The notes below the pieces were generated by a model. That model did no database searches. It was not told where the DNA came from and saw only the letters and a list, made by a program, of their open reading frames with translations. Positions 19,390-32,397 of a stretch of DNA of 64,000 bases are shown here, piece after piece. The DNA is from Janthinobacterium rivuli (GTDB lineage: Bacteria > Pseudomonadota > Gammaproteobacteria > Burkholderiales > Burkholderiaceae_D): contig NZ_CP121464.1 of NCBI RefSeq assembly GCF_029690045.1, forward strand, positions 2,294,001-2,358,000. The letters are read 5' to 3'. Each line of letters begins with the position of its first letter. The stretch's first letter is position 1. The translations under genes were made by a program, and so were the position numbers.

Positions 19390-20535
19390 TGCGCGAAACG
19401 GGCTGTGCTCGTTCAATTCATCGAGATAGGCGTCGATGCCGCCCCGTTCGCGCTCGAGGAAGCGCTGCACGGCGTCCGCGAAGGCCGGGTGCGCCAGCCA
19501 GTGGGCGGACCAGGTCTTTTGCGGCAGGAAGCCGCGCGCCATCTTGTGCTCGCCTTGCGCGCCCCCTTCGAAGGTGGCGATGCCGTTGGCGATGCAAAAC
19601 TCCAGCGGCTGGTAATACGCCGTCTCGAAATGCAGGCAGGGCACGTGCTCGAGCGCGCCCCAGTAGCGGCCATATAAAGTGTCCGCCGTGTGTATCACCA
19701 GCGAGGCGGCAATGGCCCGCCCTTCGCGCTCGGCGATCACGAGCAAGATGTTTTGCTGCATGCTGGCACCGATGCGCTGGAAGAACTCCAGGCTTAAGTA
19801 CGGCGACGAGCGGTGTTCCGCATAGGTATTGCTGTAGCAGCGGTGGAACAGCTGCCAGTCCGCGTCCGTCGTTTCCGTCCCGCGTACCTGGCGCAGGGTG
19901 ACGCCCGCGTCAATCACCTTGCGCCGCTCGGCGCGGATATTCTTGCGCTTCTTGTGTTCCAGGGTGGCGAGGAATTGCTCGAAATCCGTGTAGCCGGGAT
20001 TGAGCCAGTGAAACTGCACGCCACTACGCATCAGGTAGCCAGCTTCCTCCAACTGGCGCGCTTCGCTTTCTGGAGGGAACAGGATGTGGCAGGACGACAC
20101 GTCGGCCGCTTGCTGCTGTGCCTGCAGAAAGGCCAGCAGTGCGGCGCGCGCCTCGCCATCGCGGGCCAGCAGGCGCGTGCCGCTCACGGGCGTAAATGGG
20201 ATCGCCGACAACAGTTTCGGGTAATATTCGAGACCATGTTGCCGATACGCGTCGGCCCAGGCCCAGTCGAACACGTATTCGCCATACGAGTGCATTTTGA
20301 GGTACAGGGGCAGGGCGGCGGCCAGCACCTCGCCTTGCCACAGCACCAGGTAATTCGGCTGCCAGCCCGTGTCCGCGCTGGCGCAGCCGGACTCGTGCAG
20401 CGCGTGCAAAAAGGCGTAGGAAAGGAAGGGAGTGGCCTCCGCCTGGCTTGCCAGCAGTTCGGACCAGGCCGCTTCGCCAATTTCAGCCAGGGTAGTGACG
20501 ATAGCCGTGCGATAATTCATTGTTGTAGTGTGCAT
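19387..20535 (-). CDS. FemAB/GNAT-like acyltransferase (COG3146/DUF482 family)
   Basis: A 382-residue protein of the family often labelled 'peptidogalycan biosynthesis/recognition'. Visible features are FLSYAFLHALHESG, the LPLYLKMHSYGEYVFDWAWA segment, FEQFLATLEHKKRKNIRAERRK, and the C-terminal CLHFETAYYQPLEFCI followed by EGGAQGEHKMARGFLP. The fold is a double GNAT related to FemAB transferases, but the substrate is unknown. The frame opens at 20535; an internal ATG at 20520 is also possible. It is divergent from nadE. Confidence 0.85.
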   Translation of the reverse strand: MHTTTMNYRTAIVTTLAEIGEAAWSELLASQAEATPFLSYAFLHALHESGCASADTGWQPNYLVLWQGEVLAAALPLYLKMHSYGEYVFDWAWADAYRQHGLEYYPKLLSAIPFTPVSGTRLLARDGEARAALLAFLQAQQQAADVSSCHILFPPESEARQLEEAGYLMRSGVQFHWLNPGYTDFEQFLATLEHKKRKNIRAERRKVIDAGVTLRQVRGTETTDADWQLFHRCYSNTYAEHRSSPYLSLEFFQRIGASMQQNILLVIAEREGRAIAASLVIHTADTLYGRYWGALEHVPCLHFETAYYQPLEFCIANGIATFEGGAQGEHKMARGFLPQKTWSAHWLAHPAFADAVQRFLERERGGIDAYLDELNEHSPFRA

Positions 20536-20611
20536 TCATCACTCTCGGGGCGCCGCCACCGGCCTGCGCGCCCCTGTCTTGTTTAATAGAACGAAAATAT
20601 CCATCATCATC

Positions 20612-22228
<1,617 letters not shown>

Positions 22229-22260
22229 GCAGCCATCTGTCCACAATCCAACAATTTTAA

Positions 22261-22608
<348 letters not shown>

Positions 22609-22621
22609 GACTGGGTCAATA

Positions 22622-22740
22622 ATGTTGTCGGATTACGGCTCTTTGAGCCTGATCCGACCTACGCGATGTATCGCTTATCTGGCCGTAGGTCGGCTTAGCG
22701 CGCCAGCGCGTAAGCCGACATGCTCCGCCAACAATGTTGC
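22622..22740. repeat. Palindromic intergenic repeat (REP/BIME-like), copy 1
   Basis: Two adjacent hairpins: GTCGGATTACGGCT with its near mirror ending GATCCGAC (22627-22660), and GTAGGTCGGCTTAGCGCGC with CGCGTAAGCCGAC (22685-22719). The core GTYGGATTACG ... CCTACG is shared with the repeats at 44664 and 54551. All three follow a stop codon. Confidence 0.7.
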
Positions 22741-22751
22741 CGCTTGGCGCT

Positions 22752-23381
22752 TCAGCGCCCCAGCCGCATATCGAATTTCCAGCATATCAGGCGCAGAATC
22801 GTGATGCCGCTGGCGCTGGTCCACAGCGCGAAGTCGTGCTCGGCGCCGAAGTGCATCTGCAATAAATAAGCCCAGCAGCCGAAAAATGCGCAGATCGCGT
22901 ACGGTTTGCCGTCGCGGAACACCATCGGCACTTCGTTGCAGACGATGTCGCGCATCACGCCGCCAAAAATTCCCGTAATCACCCCCATCATCGACGCGAT
23001 GAAGAGCGGCATGCCGGCGCGCGTCGCTTCGGCCACGCCCGCGATGGCGAACATGCCCAGGCCGATGGCGTCGGCGATGACGATCAGGCGTTCCGAGACG
23101 ATCTGGCGCAAGTGCTGGATCAGGGGCGCGGCCGTCAGGGCCAGCACGAAGATGAGGATCGCGTATTCCTGGTGCGAAACCCAGAACAAAGGCCGCTTGT
23201 CGAGCAGGATGTCGCGCAAAGTCCCCCCGCCGAATGCCGTGATGAACGCCACGACGAACACGCCGACCAGGTCCATGCGCTTGCGGCGCGCTTCGATGAA
23301 GCCGGAAAACGCGCCCACCAGGATGGCGATGACCTCAATGATCTTGATCAGCGAGCCAGGCGGCAATTGGGGTGGCATCAT
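22752..23381 (-). CDS. Trimeric intracellular cation channel (TRIC/UPF0126) family protein
   Basis: A 209-residue membrane protein with about seven hydrophobic helices arranged as two similar halves, each with a glycine-rich motif (FGGGTLRDILLDKRPLFWV and FGGVMRDIVCNEVPMVF). This is the YadS/YicG (UPF0126) family, whose members form TRIC-type potassium channels. I chose the double ATG at 23381/23378; the frame is open to 23426, but the added residues are polar and unlike the family start. The physiological role is unknown. Confidence 0.85.
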   Translation of the reverse strand: MMPPQLPPGSLIKIIEVIAILVGAFSGFIEARRKRMDLVGVFVVAFITAFGGGTLRDILLDKRPLFWVSHQEYAILIFVLALTAAPLIQHLRQIVSERLIVIADAIGLGMFAIAGVAEATRAGMPLFIASMMGVITGIFGGVMRDIVCNEVPMVFRDGKPYAICAFFGCWAYLLQMHFGAEHDFALWTSASGITILRLICWKFDMRLGR

Positions 23382-23516
23382 GGGTGGAGCGCGTGCACGA
23401 GACGCTAAGCAGGAAATAATTGTCACAGGTTAACATGACACGGCCCCGAATGGTGACAAACGGGGCCGTGTGCGAGAGCTAACTTGTTACTGAATTGTAA
23501 TTTCTTGCTGCTGTGC

Positions 23517-24191
23517 TCAGCGGATGGGCTGCAGGGCGGAAGAAAGCAATACGACCAGCGCGCCATCGCCCCCTTCGGAGCGGCGCGCCTGGCAAAAGGC
23601 GATGACTTCATCCTTTTGCACGAGCCAGCTGTGCACCATCGATTTCAAGACCGGTTCCTGGCCTTTCGAGCCAAAACCCTTGCCGTGGATGACGCGCACG
23701 CAACGCAGCTTGCGCCGCGTCGCCTGGTTCAGGAAGGCGCCGATGCCGTCGCGTGCCTCGTCGCGGCGCAAGCCGTGCAAGTCCAGCTCATCCTGGATGG
23801 GCCAGTGGCCCTTGCGCATCTTCTTGACCACGTCCGTTCCCACGCCGGGGCGGGCGTAGTTCAGGGCCGGATCGTTTTCCAGGTAATGGTCGACTTCGAA
23901 CAAGTCCGACAGCGATTCGCGCAACACGGCCGCATCGTCCTCTTCCGGAGACAATTTGCGCGCCGGCTGCTGGGCCGCCATGGCGCCCGCCTTGGGCAGG
24001 CTGGGCACGTAGCGGTCCGACTCGGGCAGGCGCTTGACGCCGCCGATGCTGGCCTTGAACAGATTGCTCTCCACGGCCTGCACCTTGACCTGCTGGGCGC
24101 GCTTAGCGGCGGCTTGCGCGCGCGCATCGGCCTGCTCCTTGAGCTGCTTGCTGACCGCTTTCAGGTCGGCAAAGTCTTTCATCGACGCCAT
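23517..24191 (-). CDS. Smr domain protein (YdaL/MutS2-C-like endonuclease family)
   Basis: A 224-residue protein with a basic, coiled N-terminal region and a C-terminal Smr domain: DELDLHGLRRDEAR, the LRCVRVIHGKGFGSKG nucleic-acid-binding loop, and a VLKSMVHSWL helix. Smr domains nick DNA or cleave RNA, for example in ribosome rescue. The ATG at 24191 is 7 bases after the trxB stop, so the gene is probably the second of a trxB-smr operon. The open frame extends upstream into trxB but shows no relevant homology there. Confidence 0.87.
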   Translation of the reverse strand: MASMKDFADLKAVSKQLKEQADARAQAAAKRAQQVKVQAVESNLFKASIGGVKRLPESDRYVPSLPKAGAMAAQQPARKLSPEEDDAAVLRESLSDLFEVDHYLENDPALNYARPGVGTDVVKKMRKGHWPIQDELDLHGLRRDEARDGIGAFLNQATRRKLRCVRVIHGKGFGSKGQEPVLKSMVHSWLVQKDEVIAFCQARRSEGGDGALVVLLSSALQPIR

Positions 24192-24198
24192 GCGACGC

Positions 24199-25176
<978 letters not shown>

Positions 25177-25367
25177 CTATCCGAATTGGGGGCATACGCG
25201 CGAAGAACAAGGACGTATTGCGCTTGCGCAAGCAATCCACGATTATAGACCAAGCCGCCTGTAGCGACGAATCGTGGGGCCGTCCGGGGCATATATGGCT
25301 TAGAATACTTCCTTATTATGGGAAATTCCCTTTCAGAAACATTTATCACCTTGCAGCGCTTCCCAGA

Positions 25368-27728
25368 ATGACTAAACCAGCCCAGGCCAATCAAAATAGC
25401 TACACCCGAAAACCGGTCGAACGCCGGCCCCTGCCCAACCGGCTGGTGCGGCTGCTGTCCGAAGCGCGCTGGTTCGCGCTGGCCGCGTTTGCCCTGTATT
25501 TCGTGCTGATACTGGCCAGCTTCAACAAGCTCGACCCTGGCTGGTCGCACGCCACCAACGTCGACAAGGTCGCCAACCTGGGCGGCAAGCTCGGTGCGAC
25601 CTTCTCCGATCTGTTGCTGTATATCTTCGGTTTTTCCGCCTGGTGGTGGTGCGTGTGGCTGCTGCGCACGGTGTGGCATGGCTATCGCCGCCTGAGTAAG
25701 CGCTTCCTGCTGGAGGAGGAAGAGGTGGAGCGCGAGCACCACGTCGAGATGCTGATCCGCATCGTCGGCTTCTCCATCATGCTGATCGGCAGCATGGGCC
25801 TGGAATACCTGCGCATGGCGAAAAGCCTGCACGTGCAGCTGCCGCGCGATCCGGGCGGCGTGCTGGGCCAGTTGGTGGGCCATTCGGCCCACGTGGCCTT
25901 CGGCTTCACGGGCGCGACCTTGCTGCTGTTGCTGCTGTTCGGCCTGGGCTTTTCCCTGTTCTTCCATGTGTCGTGGTTGCAAGTGGCCGAGCGCATCGGC
26001 GGCGCCATCGAAGACGCCTTCAACTGGTTCGTGCTGCGCTACCAGGACCGCGAAGACCGCCGCCAGGGCGAAGTGGCTGCCGTGCGCCGCGACGAAGTCG
26101 TGGTCATCGAGCGGGCCAAGCATGTGGAAAAACATGTGGCCGCGCCGCCCGTCAAGATCGAGCCGCAAGTGGTCACTGTAGTGAAATCCGAGCGCGTGGA
26201 AAAGGAGCGCCAGGCGCATCTGTTTGAAACCCCCGGCGACGGCAAGCTGCCGCCGCTGTCCCTGCTCGATGAAGCGCCACCCGTGGTGGAAACGGTGTCC
26301 GTGGAAACCCTGGAATTCACGAGCCGCCTGATCGAAAAGAAATTATCGGACTTTGGCGTGGATGCCAAGGTAGTGGCCGCTTACCCCGGCCCTGTGGTGA
26401 CGCGCTATGAAATCGAGCCGGCCACGGGCGTCAAAGGCAGCCAGATCGTCGGCCTGGCGCGCGACCTGGCCCGTTCACTGTCGCTGACTTCCATCCGTGT
26501 GGTGGAAACCATTCCCGGCAAGAATTACATGGCCTTGGAGCTGCCGAACAGCAAGCGCCAGATCGTGCGCCTGACGGAAATCCTCGGCTCCAAGGTCTAC
26601 AACGATGGCGTATCCAGCCTGACGATTGCGCTGGGCAAGGATATTGCCGGCAAGCCCGTCGTGGCCGACCTGGCCAAGATGCCCCATTTGCTGGTGGCCG
26701 GTACTACCGGTTCCGGTAAATCCGTGGGCATCAATGCGACGATTTTGTCGCTGCTGTACAAATCCGACCCGCTCGACGTACGGCTGATTTTGATCGATCC
26801 GAAGATGCTGGAAATGTCCGTCTACGAAGGCATTCCCCACTTGCTGGCGCCCGTCGTGACCGACATGCGCCAGGCCGGCCACGCGCTGAACTGGGCCGTG
26901 AACGAGATGGAACGCCGCTACAAGCTGATGAGCAAGATGGGCGTGCGCAACCTGGCCGGCTACAACGCGAAGATTGCTGACGCGAAAAAGCGCGAAGAAC
27001 ACATCCCGAATCCGTTCAGCCTGACGCCGGATTCGCCCGAGCCGCTCGATAAACTGCCGACCATCGTCATCATCATCGACGAGCTGGCCGATTTGATGAT
27101 GGTGGTGGGCAAAAAAGTCGAGGAATTGATCGCGCGTATCGCGCAAAAGGCGCGCGCCGCCGGTTTGCACTTGATTCTGGCCACGCAGCGCCCATCTGTA
27201 GACGTGATCACGGGCTTGATCAAGGCGAATATCCCGACGCGTATCGCCTTCCAGGTCTCGTCGAAGATCGACTCGCGCACCATTCTCGACCAGATGGGCG
27301 CGGAAACCCTGCTGGGCATGGGCGACATGCTGTACATGCCGCCCGGCACCGGTTTGCCGATGCGCGTGCACGGCGCGTTCGTGTCGGATGAAGAAGTGCA
27401 CAGGGTCGTCAGCCATTTGAAGCTGCAGGGCGAACCGAATTACATCGAGGGCATCCTCGAAGGCGGCACCCTGGAAGGCGATGGCGCCGAAGGCGGTGCG
27501 CCGGGCGAGGGCGGCGGCGAGGCCGATGCCCTGTACGACCAGGCGGTGGCGGTGGTGCTGAAAAACCGCCGCGCCTCGATTTCGCTGGTGCAGCGTCATT
27601 TGCGCATCGGCTATAACCGCGCCGCCCGTCTGCTCGAGCAGATGGAGCAGAGCGGGGTGGTATCAACCATGCAATCCAATGGCAATCGGGAAATCCTGGT
27701 GCCGGCGGCAAGTGCCGAACAAGGGTAA
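25368..27728 (+). CDS. ftsK: DNA translocase FtsK
   Basis: A 786-residue cell-division DNA translocase. Four transmembrane helices in the first 210 residues anchor it at the septum, followed by a short charged linker, the RecA-like motor with Walker A ([11 protein letters not shown]) and Walker B ([13 protein letters not shown]), and a C-terminal gamma winged helix ([24 protein letters not shown]) that reads KOPS sites. It guides chromosome segregation and XerCD resolution at dif. The ATG at 25368 was chosen because homology starts there; the frame is open 66 codons upstream. lolA follows after 4 bases. Confidence 0.96.
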   Translation: MTKPAQANQNSYTRKPVERRPLPNRLVRLLSEARWFALAAFALYFVLILASFNKLDPGWSHATNVDKVANLGGKLGATFSDLLLYIFGFSAWWWCVWLLRTVWHGYRRLSKRFLLEEEEVEREHHVEMLIRIVGFSIMLIGSMGLEYLRMAKSLHVQLPRDPGGVLGQLVGHSAHVAFGFTGATLLLLLLFGLGFSLFFHVSWLQVAERIGGAIEDAFNWFVLRYQDREDRRQGEVAAVRRDEVVVIERAKHVEKHVAAPPVKIEPQVVTVVKSERVEKERQAHLFETPGDGKLPPLSLLDEAPPVVETVSVETLEFTSRLIEKKLSDFGVDAKVVAAYPGPVVTRYEIEPATGVKGSQIVGLARDLARSLSLTSIRVVETIPGKNYMALELPNSKRQIVRLTEILGSKVYNDGVSSLTIALGKDIAGKPVVADLAKMPHLLVAGTTGSGKSVGINATILSLLYKSDPLDVRLILIDPKMLEMSVYEGIPHLLAPVVTDMRQAGHALNWAVNEMERRYKLMSKMGVRNLAGYNAKIADAKKREEHIPNPFSLTPDSPEPLDKLPTIVIIIDELADLMMVVGKKVEELIARIAQKARAAGLHLILATQRPSVDVITGLIKANIPTRIAFQVSSKIDSRTILDQMGAETLLGMGDMLYMPPGTGLPMRVHGAFVSDEEVHRVVSHLKLQGEPNYIEGILEGGTLEGDGAEGGAPGEGGGEADALYDQAVAVVLKNRRASISLVQRHLRIGYNRAARLLEQMEQSGVVSTMQSNGNREILVPAASAEQG

Positions 27729-27732
27729 CGGA

Positions 27733-28389
27733 ATGAAAAGCAATACTTTTGCAGCAAAAATGATGATCGGCGCGGCCAGCGTTGCCTGCAGCCTGCTGTT
27801 CGCGGCCAGCGCCTCGGCCAGCGCGTTGGAACAGTTCAAGAGCTTTGCGGCCGGCACCAAGTCGGCCAAGGGCGAGTTCGTGCAGCGGCAAGTCAAGAAG
27901 GCTGACGCCAGCGGCAAGGCGAAAGTGTCGACACCGGCCAGTGGCACGTTCGAGTTTGCCCGTCCGGGCAAGTTCATCTGGACGTACTTGAAGCCGTACG
28001 AGCAGCTGCTGCAAGCCGATGGCGACAAACTGTATATCTACGACAAGGACCTGAGCCAGGTAACGGTCAAGAAACTGGGCGACGCGCTCGGTTCCTCGCC
28101 AGCAGCCATCCTGTTCGGCAGCAACGACCTGGAAAAGAATTTCACCCTGGCTGAAGCGGGCACGCGCGATGGCCTGGAATGGCTGAAAGCGACGCCGAAA
28201 GCCAAGGACACGACCTTCGACGAAATCACCATCGGCCTGCGCAATGGCGTGCCGGAAGCGATGGAATTGCGCGATTCGTTCGGGCAGACGTCGGTGCTGG
28301 CGTTCAAGAATTTCCAGAAGAATCCGGCGCTGGCCGCGAACCATTTCAAATTCGTGATGCCAAAAGGCGCGGACGTCATTAATAACTGA
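27733..28389 (+). CDS. lolA: Outer-membrane lipoprotein chaperone LolA
   Basis: A 218-residue periplasmic carrier that takes lipoproteins from LolCDE to LolB. It has a signal peptide (about residues 1-30, ending ASASA), then [16 protein letters not shown], the [14 protein letters not shown] strand and a C-terminal [10 protein letters not shown] typical of LolA. It lies 4 bases after ftsK, the usual ftsK-lolA arrangement, and is followed by a terminator and rarA. Confidence 0.95.
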   Translation: MKSNTFAAKMMIGAASVACSLLFAASASASALEQFKSFAAGTKSAKGEFVQRQVKKADASGKAKVSTPASGTFEFARPGKFIWTYLKPYEQLLQADGDKLYIYDKDLSQVTVKKLGDALGSSPAAILFGSNDLEKNFTLAEAGTRDGLEWLKATPKAKDTTFDEITIGLRNGVPEAMELRDSFGQTSVLAFKNFQKNPALAANHFKFVMPKGADVINN

Positions 28390-28412
28390 TTGTTGACGTC
28401 TTGCTGTTGACC

Positions 28413-28437
28413 AGCCTCGCAGCAATGCGGGGCTTTT
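28413..28437 (+). terminator. Terminator after lolA
   Basis: A 9-bp stem (AGCCTCGCA/TGCGGGGCT, one G-T pair) with a GCAA loop followed by TTTT, between lolA and rarA. Confidence 0.65.
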
Positions 28438-28460
28438 GCATTCTTATTAGGTAACTCATT

Positions 28461-29768
28461 ATGGCGGATCTCTTTTCCACCGCACCGCGCCAGCCGCTGG
28501 CCGAAGCCTTGCGGCCGGCCACCCTCAACGAAGTCATCGGCCAAACGCACCTGCTGGGCGTGGGCAAGCCGCTGCGCCTCGCGTTCGAGGCGGGCAAGGC
28601 CCACTCGATGATCTTGTGGGGGCCGCCCGGCGTGGGCAAGACCACCCTGGCGCGCCTGATGGCGAATGCCTTCGACAGTGAATTCATCGCCTTGTCGGCA
28701 GTGTTTGCCGGTGTAAAAGATATCCGCGCAGCCATGGACCAGGCGCGTCACAGCCTGGACCAGTTCGGCAAGCACACCTTGCTGTTCGTCGACGAGATTC
28801 ACAGGTTTAATAAATCGCAGCAGGACGCCTTGCTGCCCTTCGTTGAATCGGGCCTGGTGACGTTCATCGGCGCGACGACGGAAAACCCCAGCTTTGAAGT
28901 CAATTCGGCGCTGCTGTCGCGCGCGCAAGTGTATGTGTTGAAATCGCTCAACGAAGACGAGATGAAACAGTTGCTGGCCAAGGCGCAATCGACGGCCCTG
29001 ACGCACTTGAGCTTTGATGAGGCGGCAGCCGATACTCTGATCGGCTATGCGGACGGCGATGCGCGGCGTTTCCTGAATTTGCTGGAACAGGCCGAGACGG
29101 CCGCCAGTTCGACGGGCACGACCAGGATCGACGCGGCCTTCGTCGATAATGCACTGACCTTGAATTCACGCCGTTTCGACAAGGGCGGCGACAATTTCTA
29201 TGACCAGATTTCCGCGCTGCATAAATCCGTTCGGGGTTCGAACCCTGATGCGGCCCTGTACTGGTTTTGCCGCATGATCGACGGCGGCGCGGACCCGCGC
29301 TATCTGTCGCGGCGCATCGTGCGCATGGCCTGGGAAGATATCGGCCTGGCCGACCCCCGCGCCTTGACCATGGTCAATGACGCAGCGGAAACGTATGAGC
29401 GGCTCGGTTCGCCCGAAGGCGAGCTGGCGCTGGGCCAGGCCGTCATCTACCTGGCGATTGCCGCGAAAAGCAATGCCGGCTACAACGCCTTCAATACGGC
29501 CATGGCGTTTGTCAAGAAGGACAAGTCGAAGGAAGTGCCCGTGCACTTGCGCAATGCGCCGACGAAATTGATGAAGGAACTGGGCTACGGCCACGCTTAC
29601 CGCTATGCGCACGACGAACCCGATGCGTATGCGGCTGGCGAAACCTACTTCCCGGACGGCATGGCGGAACCAGGCTGGTACCAGCCCGTGCCGCGCGGCC
29701 TGGAAAGTAAAATTGCCGATAAATTGGCCTGGCTGCGCGAGCTGGACAGGAAAGCAGGGAAGGGCTGA
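28461..29768 (+). CDS. rarA: Replication-associated recombination protein A (RarA/MgsA)
   Basis: A 435-residue AAA+ ATPase of the clamp-loader type that acts at stalled forks. Walker A is GPPGVGKTTLA, Walker B is LLFVDEIHRFNKSQQDALLP, followed by sensor 1 (GATTENPSFEV) and the C-terminal oligomerisation region (EDIGLADPRAL, AIYLA-type helices, HLRNAPTKLMKELGYG). It lies in the conserved ftsK-lolA-rarA order. Confidence 0.96.
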   Translation: MADLFSTAPRQPLAEALRPATLNEVIGQTHLLGVGKPLRLAFEAGKAHSMILWGPPGVGKTTLARLMANAFDSEFIALSAVFAGVKDIRAAMDQARHSLDQFGKHTLLFVDEIHRFNKSQQDALLPFVESGLVTFIGATTENPSFEVNSALLSRAQVYVLKSLNEDEMKQLLAKAQSTALTHLSFDEAAADTLIGYADGDARRFLNLLEQAETAASSTGTTRIDAAFVDNALTLNSRRFDKGGDNFYDQISALHKSVRGSNPDAALYWFCRMIDGGADPRYLSRRIVRMAWEDIGLADPRALTMVNDAAETYERLGSPEGELALGQAVIYLAIAAKSNAGYNAFNTAMAFVKKDKSKEVPVHLRNAPTKLMKELGYGHAYRYAHDEPDAYAAGETYFPDGMAEPGWYQPVPRGLESKIADKLAWLRELDRKAGKG

Positions 29769-29770
29769 GG

Positions 29771-30508
29771 TTATAGCCCCAGCAGGGTAAAACCGTCGTC
29801 TTGCGGAGAGTAGCCGACCAGCTGGCGCGTCGCCGCAATCGACAGGCGCTTGTAGCGGTTGTCCGACACGCCATGCACGACATGGTAGCCGGCCGGCACG
29901 TCAGCAGTCACGCATCGGGCCAGCAGCTGCACCACGTCGCGCTCGCTGATGAAGGCGGCGATGTCGCGCGCGCTGTGCTCTTGCCCTGGCGCAAAGTTGG
30001 CCACGTTGGCGATGCGCACGGCGATTGCCGTCATGCCATGCTGGTGGGCGAACGCAGAAGCGACGCCTTCACCGAAGGCCTTGCTGGCGCCATACATGTT
30101 CGCCGGACGGGCCGGCATGTTTTCCTGCACTTGCACGTCCAGCGGATAGCCCTCGATGGCTTGCGCGCTGCTGGCAAACACCACTCTTTTCACGCCTTGC
30201 GCCTGTGCCGCGCGGAAGATGTTGTGCGTGCCGACAATGTTCGGCTGCAGCAATTGCGCATCGAAATCGGCGCCGGCGTGCGGCACGCCGGCCAGGTGCA
30301 ACACCACATCGATATCGGCACAGGTGGCCAGGCAGGCCGCATAGTCGCTGACGTCGAGCTCGATGGATGGGCAGGGCGCTTCGGCCAGCTTGCCTGTGTG
30401 CAGGTCGGCCAGGCGCAGGGAGAATTCCCCGTGCCGGCGCTTCCAGAAAGCGGTGCCGATGATGCCGGCGGCGCCCGTGACGAGGACGCGCAGTGGTTCT
30501 TGGCTCAT
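29771..30508 (-). CDS. NAD-dependent epimerase/dehydratase, uronate dehydrogenase-like
   Basis: A 245-residue extended short-chain dehydrogenase. The NAD site is TGAAGIIG near the start, the aspartate of LADL follows the second strand, and the catalytic pair is YGASK with an upstream FASSAQAIEGY. Layout and length resemble uronate dehydrogenase (Udh), but several extended SDRs of this length are similar, so the substrate is uncertain. Its start overlaps the stop of the DUF2917 gene by 4 bases (ATGA). Confidence 0.8.
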   Translation of the reverse strand: MSQEPLRVLVTGAAGIIGTAFWKRRHGEFSLRLADLHTGKLAEAPCPSIELDVSDYAACLATCADIDVVLHLAGVPHAGADFDAQLLQPNIVGTHNIFRAAQAQGVKRVVFASSAQAIEGYPLDVQVQENMPARPANMYGASKAFGEGVASAFAHQHGMTAIAVRIANVANFAPGQEHSARDIAAFISERDVVQLLARCVTADVPAGYHVVHGVSDNRYKRLSIAATRQLVGYSPQDDGFTLLGL

Positions 30509-30795
30509 GTATTCCTTGTATTCAGTGTGTGAGGCAGTGCCAGGTGCAGCCAGCGCAGCAGGGTGGGCCGGGGTGTGGTTGTGCCATGCACGCGGATGTG
30601 TCCGCTGCCTACGGCTTCGACCAGCACCAGGCCGTCATTCGGTATCGTATAGCGTTCGCCGCTGCGCAGCACGCAATCCTCGAACTGGGCGTAGGCCGTG
30701 ATCCACGCCGTGCCGGACAGGCATTCGATGACCCTGGCATGCGCTTTTTCCAGACGCAAGGGCCGTTCGCTGCGTAATTCATGGTCGGTATGCAT
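30505..30795 (-). CDS. DUF2917 domain protein
   Basis: A 96-residue protein beginning MHTDHELRSERPLRLEKAHA, with a cupin-like strand pattern (ARVIECLSGTAWITAYAQFEDCVLRSGERYTIP) that matches DUF2917. Function is unknown. The ATG at 30795 follows AGGAGC at good spacing; the frame is open much further upstream but that part is the antisense of the divergent regulator. Probably first gene of an operon with the dehydrogenase. Confidence 0.75.
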   Translation of the reverse strand: MHTDHELRSERPLRLEKAHARVIECLSGTAWITAYAQFEDCVLRSGERYTIPNDGLVLVEAVGSGHIRVHGTTTPRPTLLRWLHLALPHTLNTRNT

Positions 30796-30881
30796 GGCAT
30801 CGCTCCTGTTTTGCTGACAGGAACAGCTTAGGCCCTTGCGGTGAAGCATGACAGATGCAGAAAAACGAAATTGTGATGCAT

Positions 30882-30905
30882 ACAGTGCCCCTTGCCGTAC
30901 ACTGT
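30882..30905. promoter_or_regulatory. Inverted repeat in the divergent promoter region of the MocR-type regulator
   Basis: ACAGTG and CACTGT are separated by 12 bases, a perfect 6-bp dyad lying between the DUF2917 gene and the divergent GntR/MocR regulator gene. GntR-family proteins often bind such dyads near their own genes, so this is a candidate operator. Confidence 0.4.
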
Positions 30906-30975
30906 GCTTGTCAAAAAAATCGGCAACTGTATCTGTGCCGGCCCCGCGCGGCAGCCGCATACTGAAGGGATGAAC

Positions 30976-32397
30976 ATGAGCGCGCATTTGAATCTGTACG
31001 AGCACCTGGCCAACGAGCTGGGCGCGCTGATCGACTCGCGCGTGTTTGCGCCCGGCGACCGCCTGCCGTCGATCCGCCACCTGGCGCAGCAAAAGCGCAT
31101 CTCCATCAGCACCGTGATGCAAGCCTTGCGCCTGATGGAAGACCGGGGGCAAGTCGATGCGCGGCCACAGTCCGGCTATTTCGTGCGCCACCGCGCGCCG
31201 CGCCGCCCGTGCAGCGCGGACGCGCAGCACTTGAAGGAGCCGGCCTTTGTTGGCATCAACAATCTGTTGATGCGCGTGCTGAAGGACAACGAGACGGCGA
31301 ATATCGTGCAGCTGGGCACGGCCTGGCCGCCCGACGAGATCCTGCCGATCAAGCGCATGCAGCGCACCATCAGCGCCGTGGCGCGGCGCGAACCCGCGTT
31401 ATTGAGCAAGGTCAGCTGTTACGACGTCAGCGAAGGCAATTTTTTGCGCCAGGTGACGCGCCGCGCGCTGGACTGGGGCAAGCTCGATCCGCACGAGATC
31501 GTCGTGACGAATTCCTGCACGGAAGCGATCAGCCTGTGCCTGCGCGCCGTCGCCAGGCCGGGAGACACCATCGCCATCGAGTCGGCCACGTATTTCGTGC
31601 TGCTGCAGATGATCGAAAGCCTGGGCATGAAGGCGCTGGAAATTCCCACCGACCCGAAGACGGGGCCGTCGCTCGACGCGCTGGAACTGGCCTTGCGCGC
31701 CGGCCTCGTGCAAGCCTGCCTGTTCGTGCCGAACGCAAATAATCCTTTGGGTTGCGTCATGCCGGAGGAAAACAAGAAGCGGCTGGCGGGGTTGCTGTCT
31801 GAATTCAATATTCCATTGGTGGAAGACGATGTCTATGGCGACCTGTGCTTTGCCCCGCAGCGGCCGTGGCCCGTGAAAGCCTACGATACGAGCGGCAATG
31901 TGTTGCTGTGCTCCTCGTTTTCCAAGGCGATTACCCCTGCGTCGCGCGTCGGTTACGTGCTGGCCGGGCGTTTCGCGCAGGAAGTGGCCTTGCTGAAAAC
32001 CGTGTCGAGCGGCGCCACCAGCCATTTCTTCCAGGCCGTGCTGGCCGATTTTCTGGAAGGCAGCAGCTACGACCAGCAGCTGCGCAAGATGCGGCGCACC
32101 TTGGTGCAGCGTATCGCGCGCATGTCCGACGCCGTGGCGGCCAGCTTTCCGGCAGACTGCATGCTGTCCGAGCCGCAGGGCGGTTTCGTGCTGTGGGTGC
32201 AGATGCCGCCGCAAGTCGATGCGCTGGCCTTGCATGGCCCGGCCATCGCGGACGGCGTGGCGTATATGCCGGGCCAGCTGTTCTCGGCCTCGGGCAAGTT
32301 TGGCAATTATCTGCGCCTCAATTGCGGCAATGCATGGACGCCGCGCATCGAGCAGGCTATCAGCCGGTTAGGGCGTCTGGTCAAGGACGCCTTGTAG
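30976..32397 (+). CDS. MocR-type (GntR plus aminotransferase) transcription regulator
   Basis: A 473-residue fusion. Residues 1-73 form a GntR winged helix (GDRLPSIRHLAQQKRISISTVMQALRLMEDRG). The rest is a fold-type I aminotransferase domain with the PLP lysine in SSFSKAITPASRVGYV, the cofactor aspartate region EDDVYGDLCF, and NANNPLGCVMP. MocR proteins sense an amino compound or PLP; PdxR, GabR and TauR belong here. The ligand cannot be told. I prefer the ATG at 30976, five bases after AAGGGA, over 30970. It is divergent from the DUF2917/dehydrogenase pair and is a candidate regulator of it. Confidence 0.9.
   Translation: MSAHLNLYEHLANELGALIDSRVFAPGDRLPSIRHLAQQKRISISTVMQALRLMEDRGQVDARPQSGYFVRHRAPRRPCSADAQHLKEPAFVGINNLLMRVLKDNETANIVQLGTAWPPDEILPIKRMQRTISAVARREPALLSKVSCYDVSEGNFLRQVTRRALDWGKLDPHEIVVTNSCTEAISLCLRAVARPGDTIAIESATYFVLLQMIESLGMKALEIPTDPKTGPSLDALELALRAGLVQACLFVPNANNPLGCVMPEENKKRLAGLLSEFNIPLVEDDVYGDLCFAPQRPWPVKAYDTSGNVLLCSSFSKAITPASRVGYVLAGRFAQEVALLKTVSSGATSHFFQAVLADFLEGSSYDQQLRKMRRTLVQRIARMSDAVAASFPADCMLSEPQGGFVLWVQMPPQVDALALHGPAIADGVAYMPGQLFSASGKFGNYLRLNCGNAWTPRIEQAISRLGRLVKDAL

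Noticed and set aside
23437..23473. Strong hairpin between the TRIC gene and the Smr gene as a terminator
   Set aside because: ACACGGCCCCG/CGGGGCCGTGT is a good stem but has no T tract on either side, and it lies upstream of the TRIC gene, so I do not call it an intrinsic terminator.
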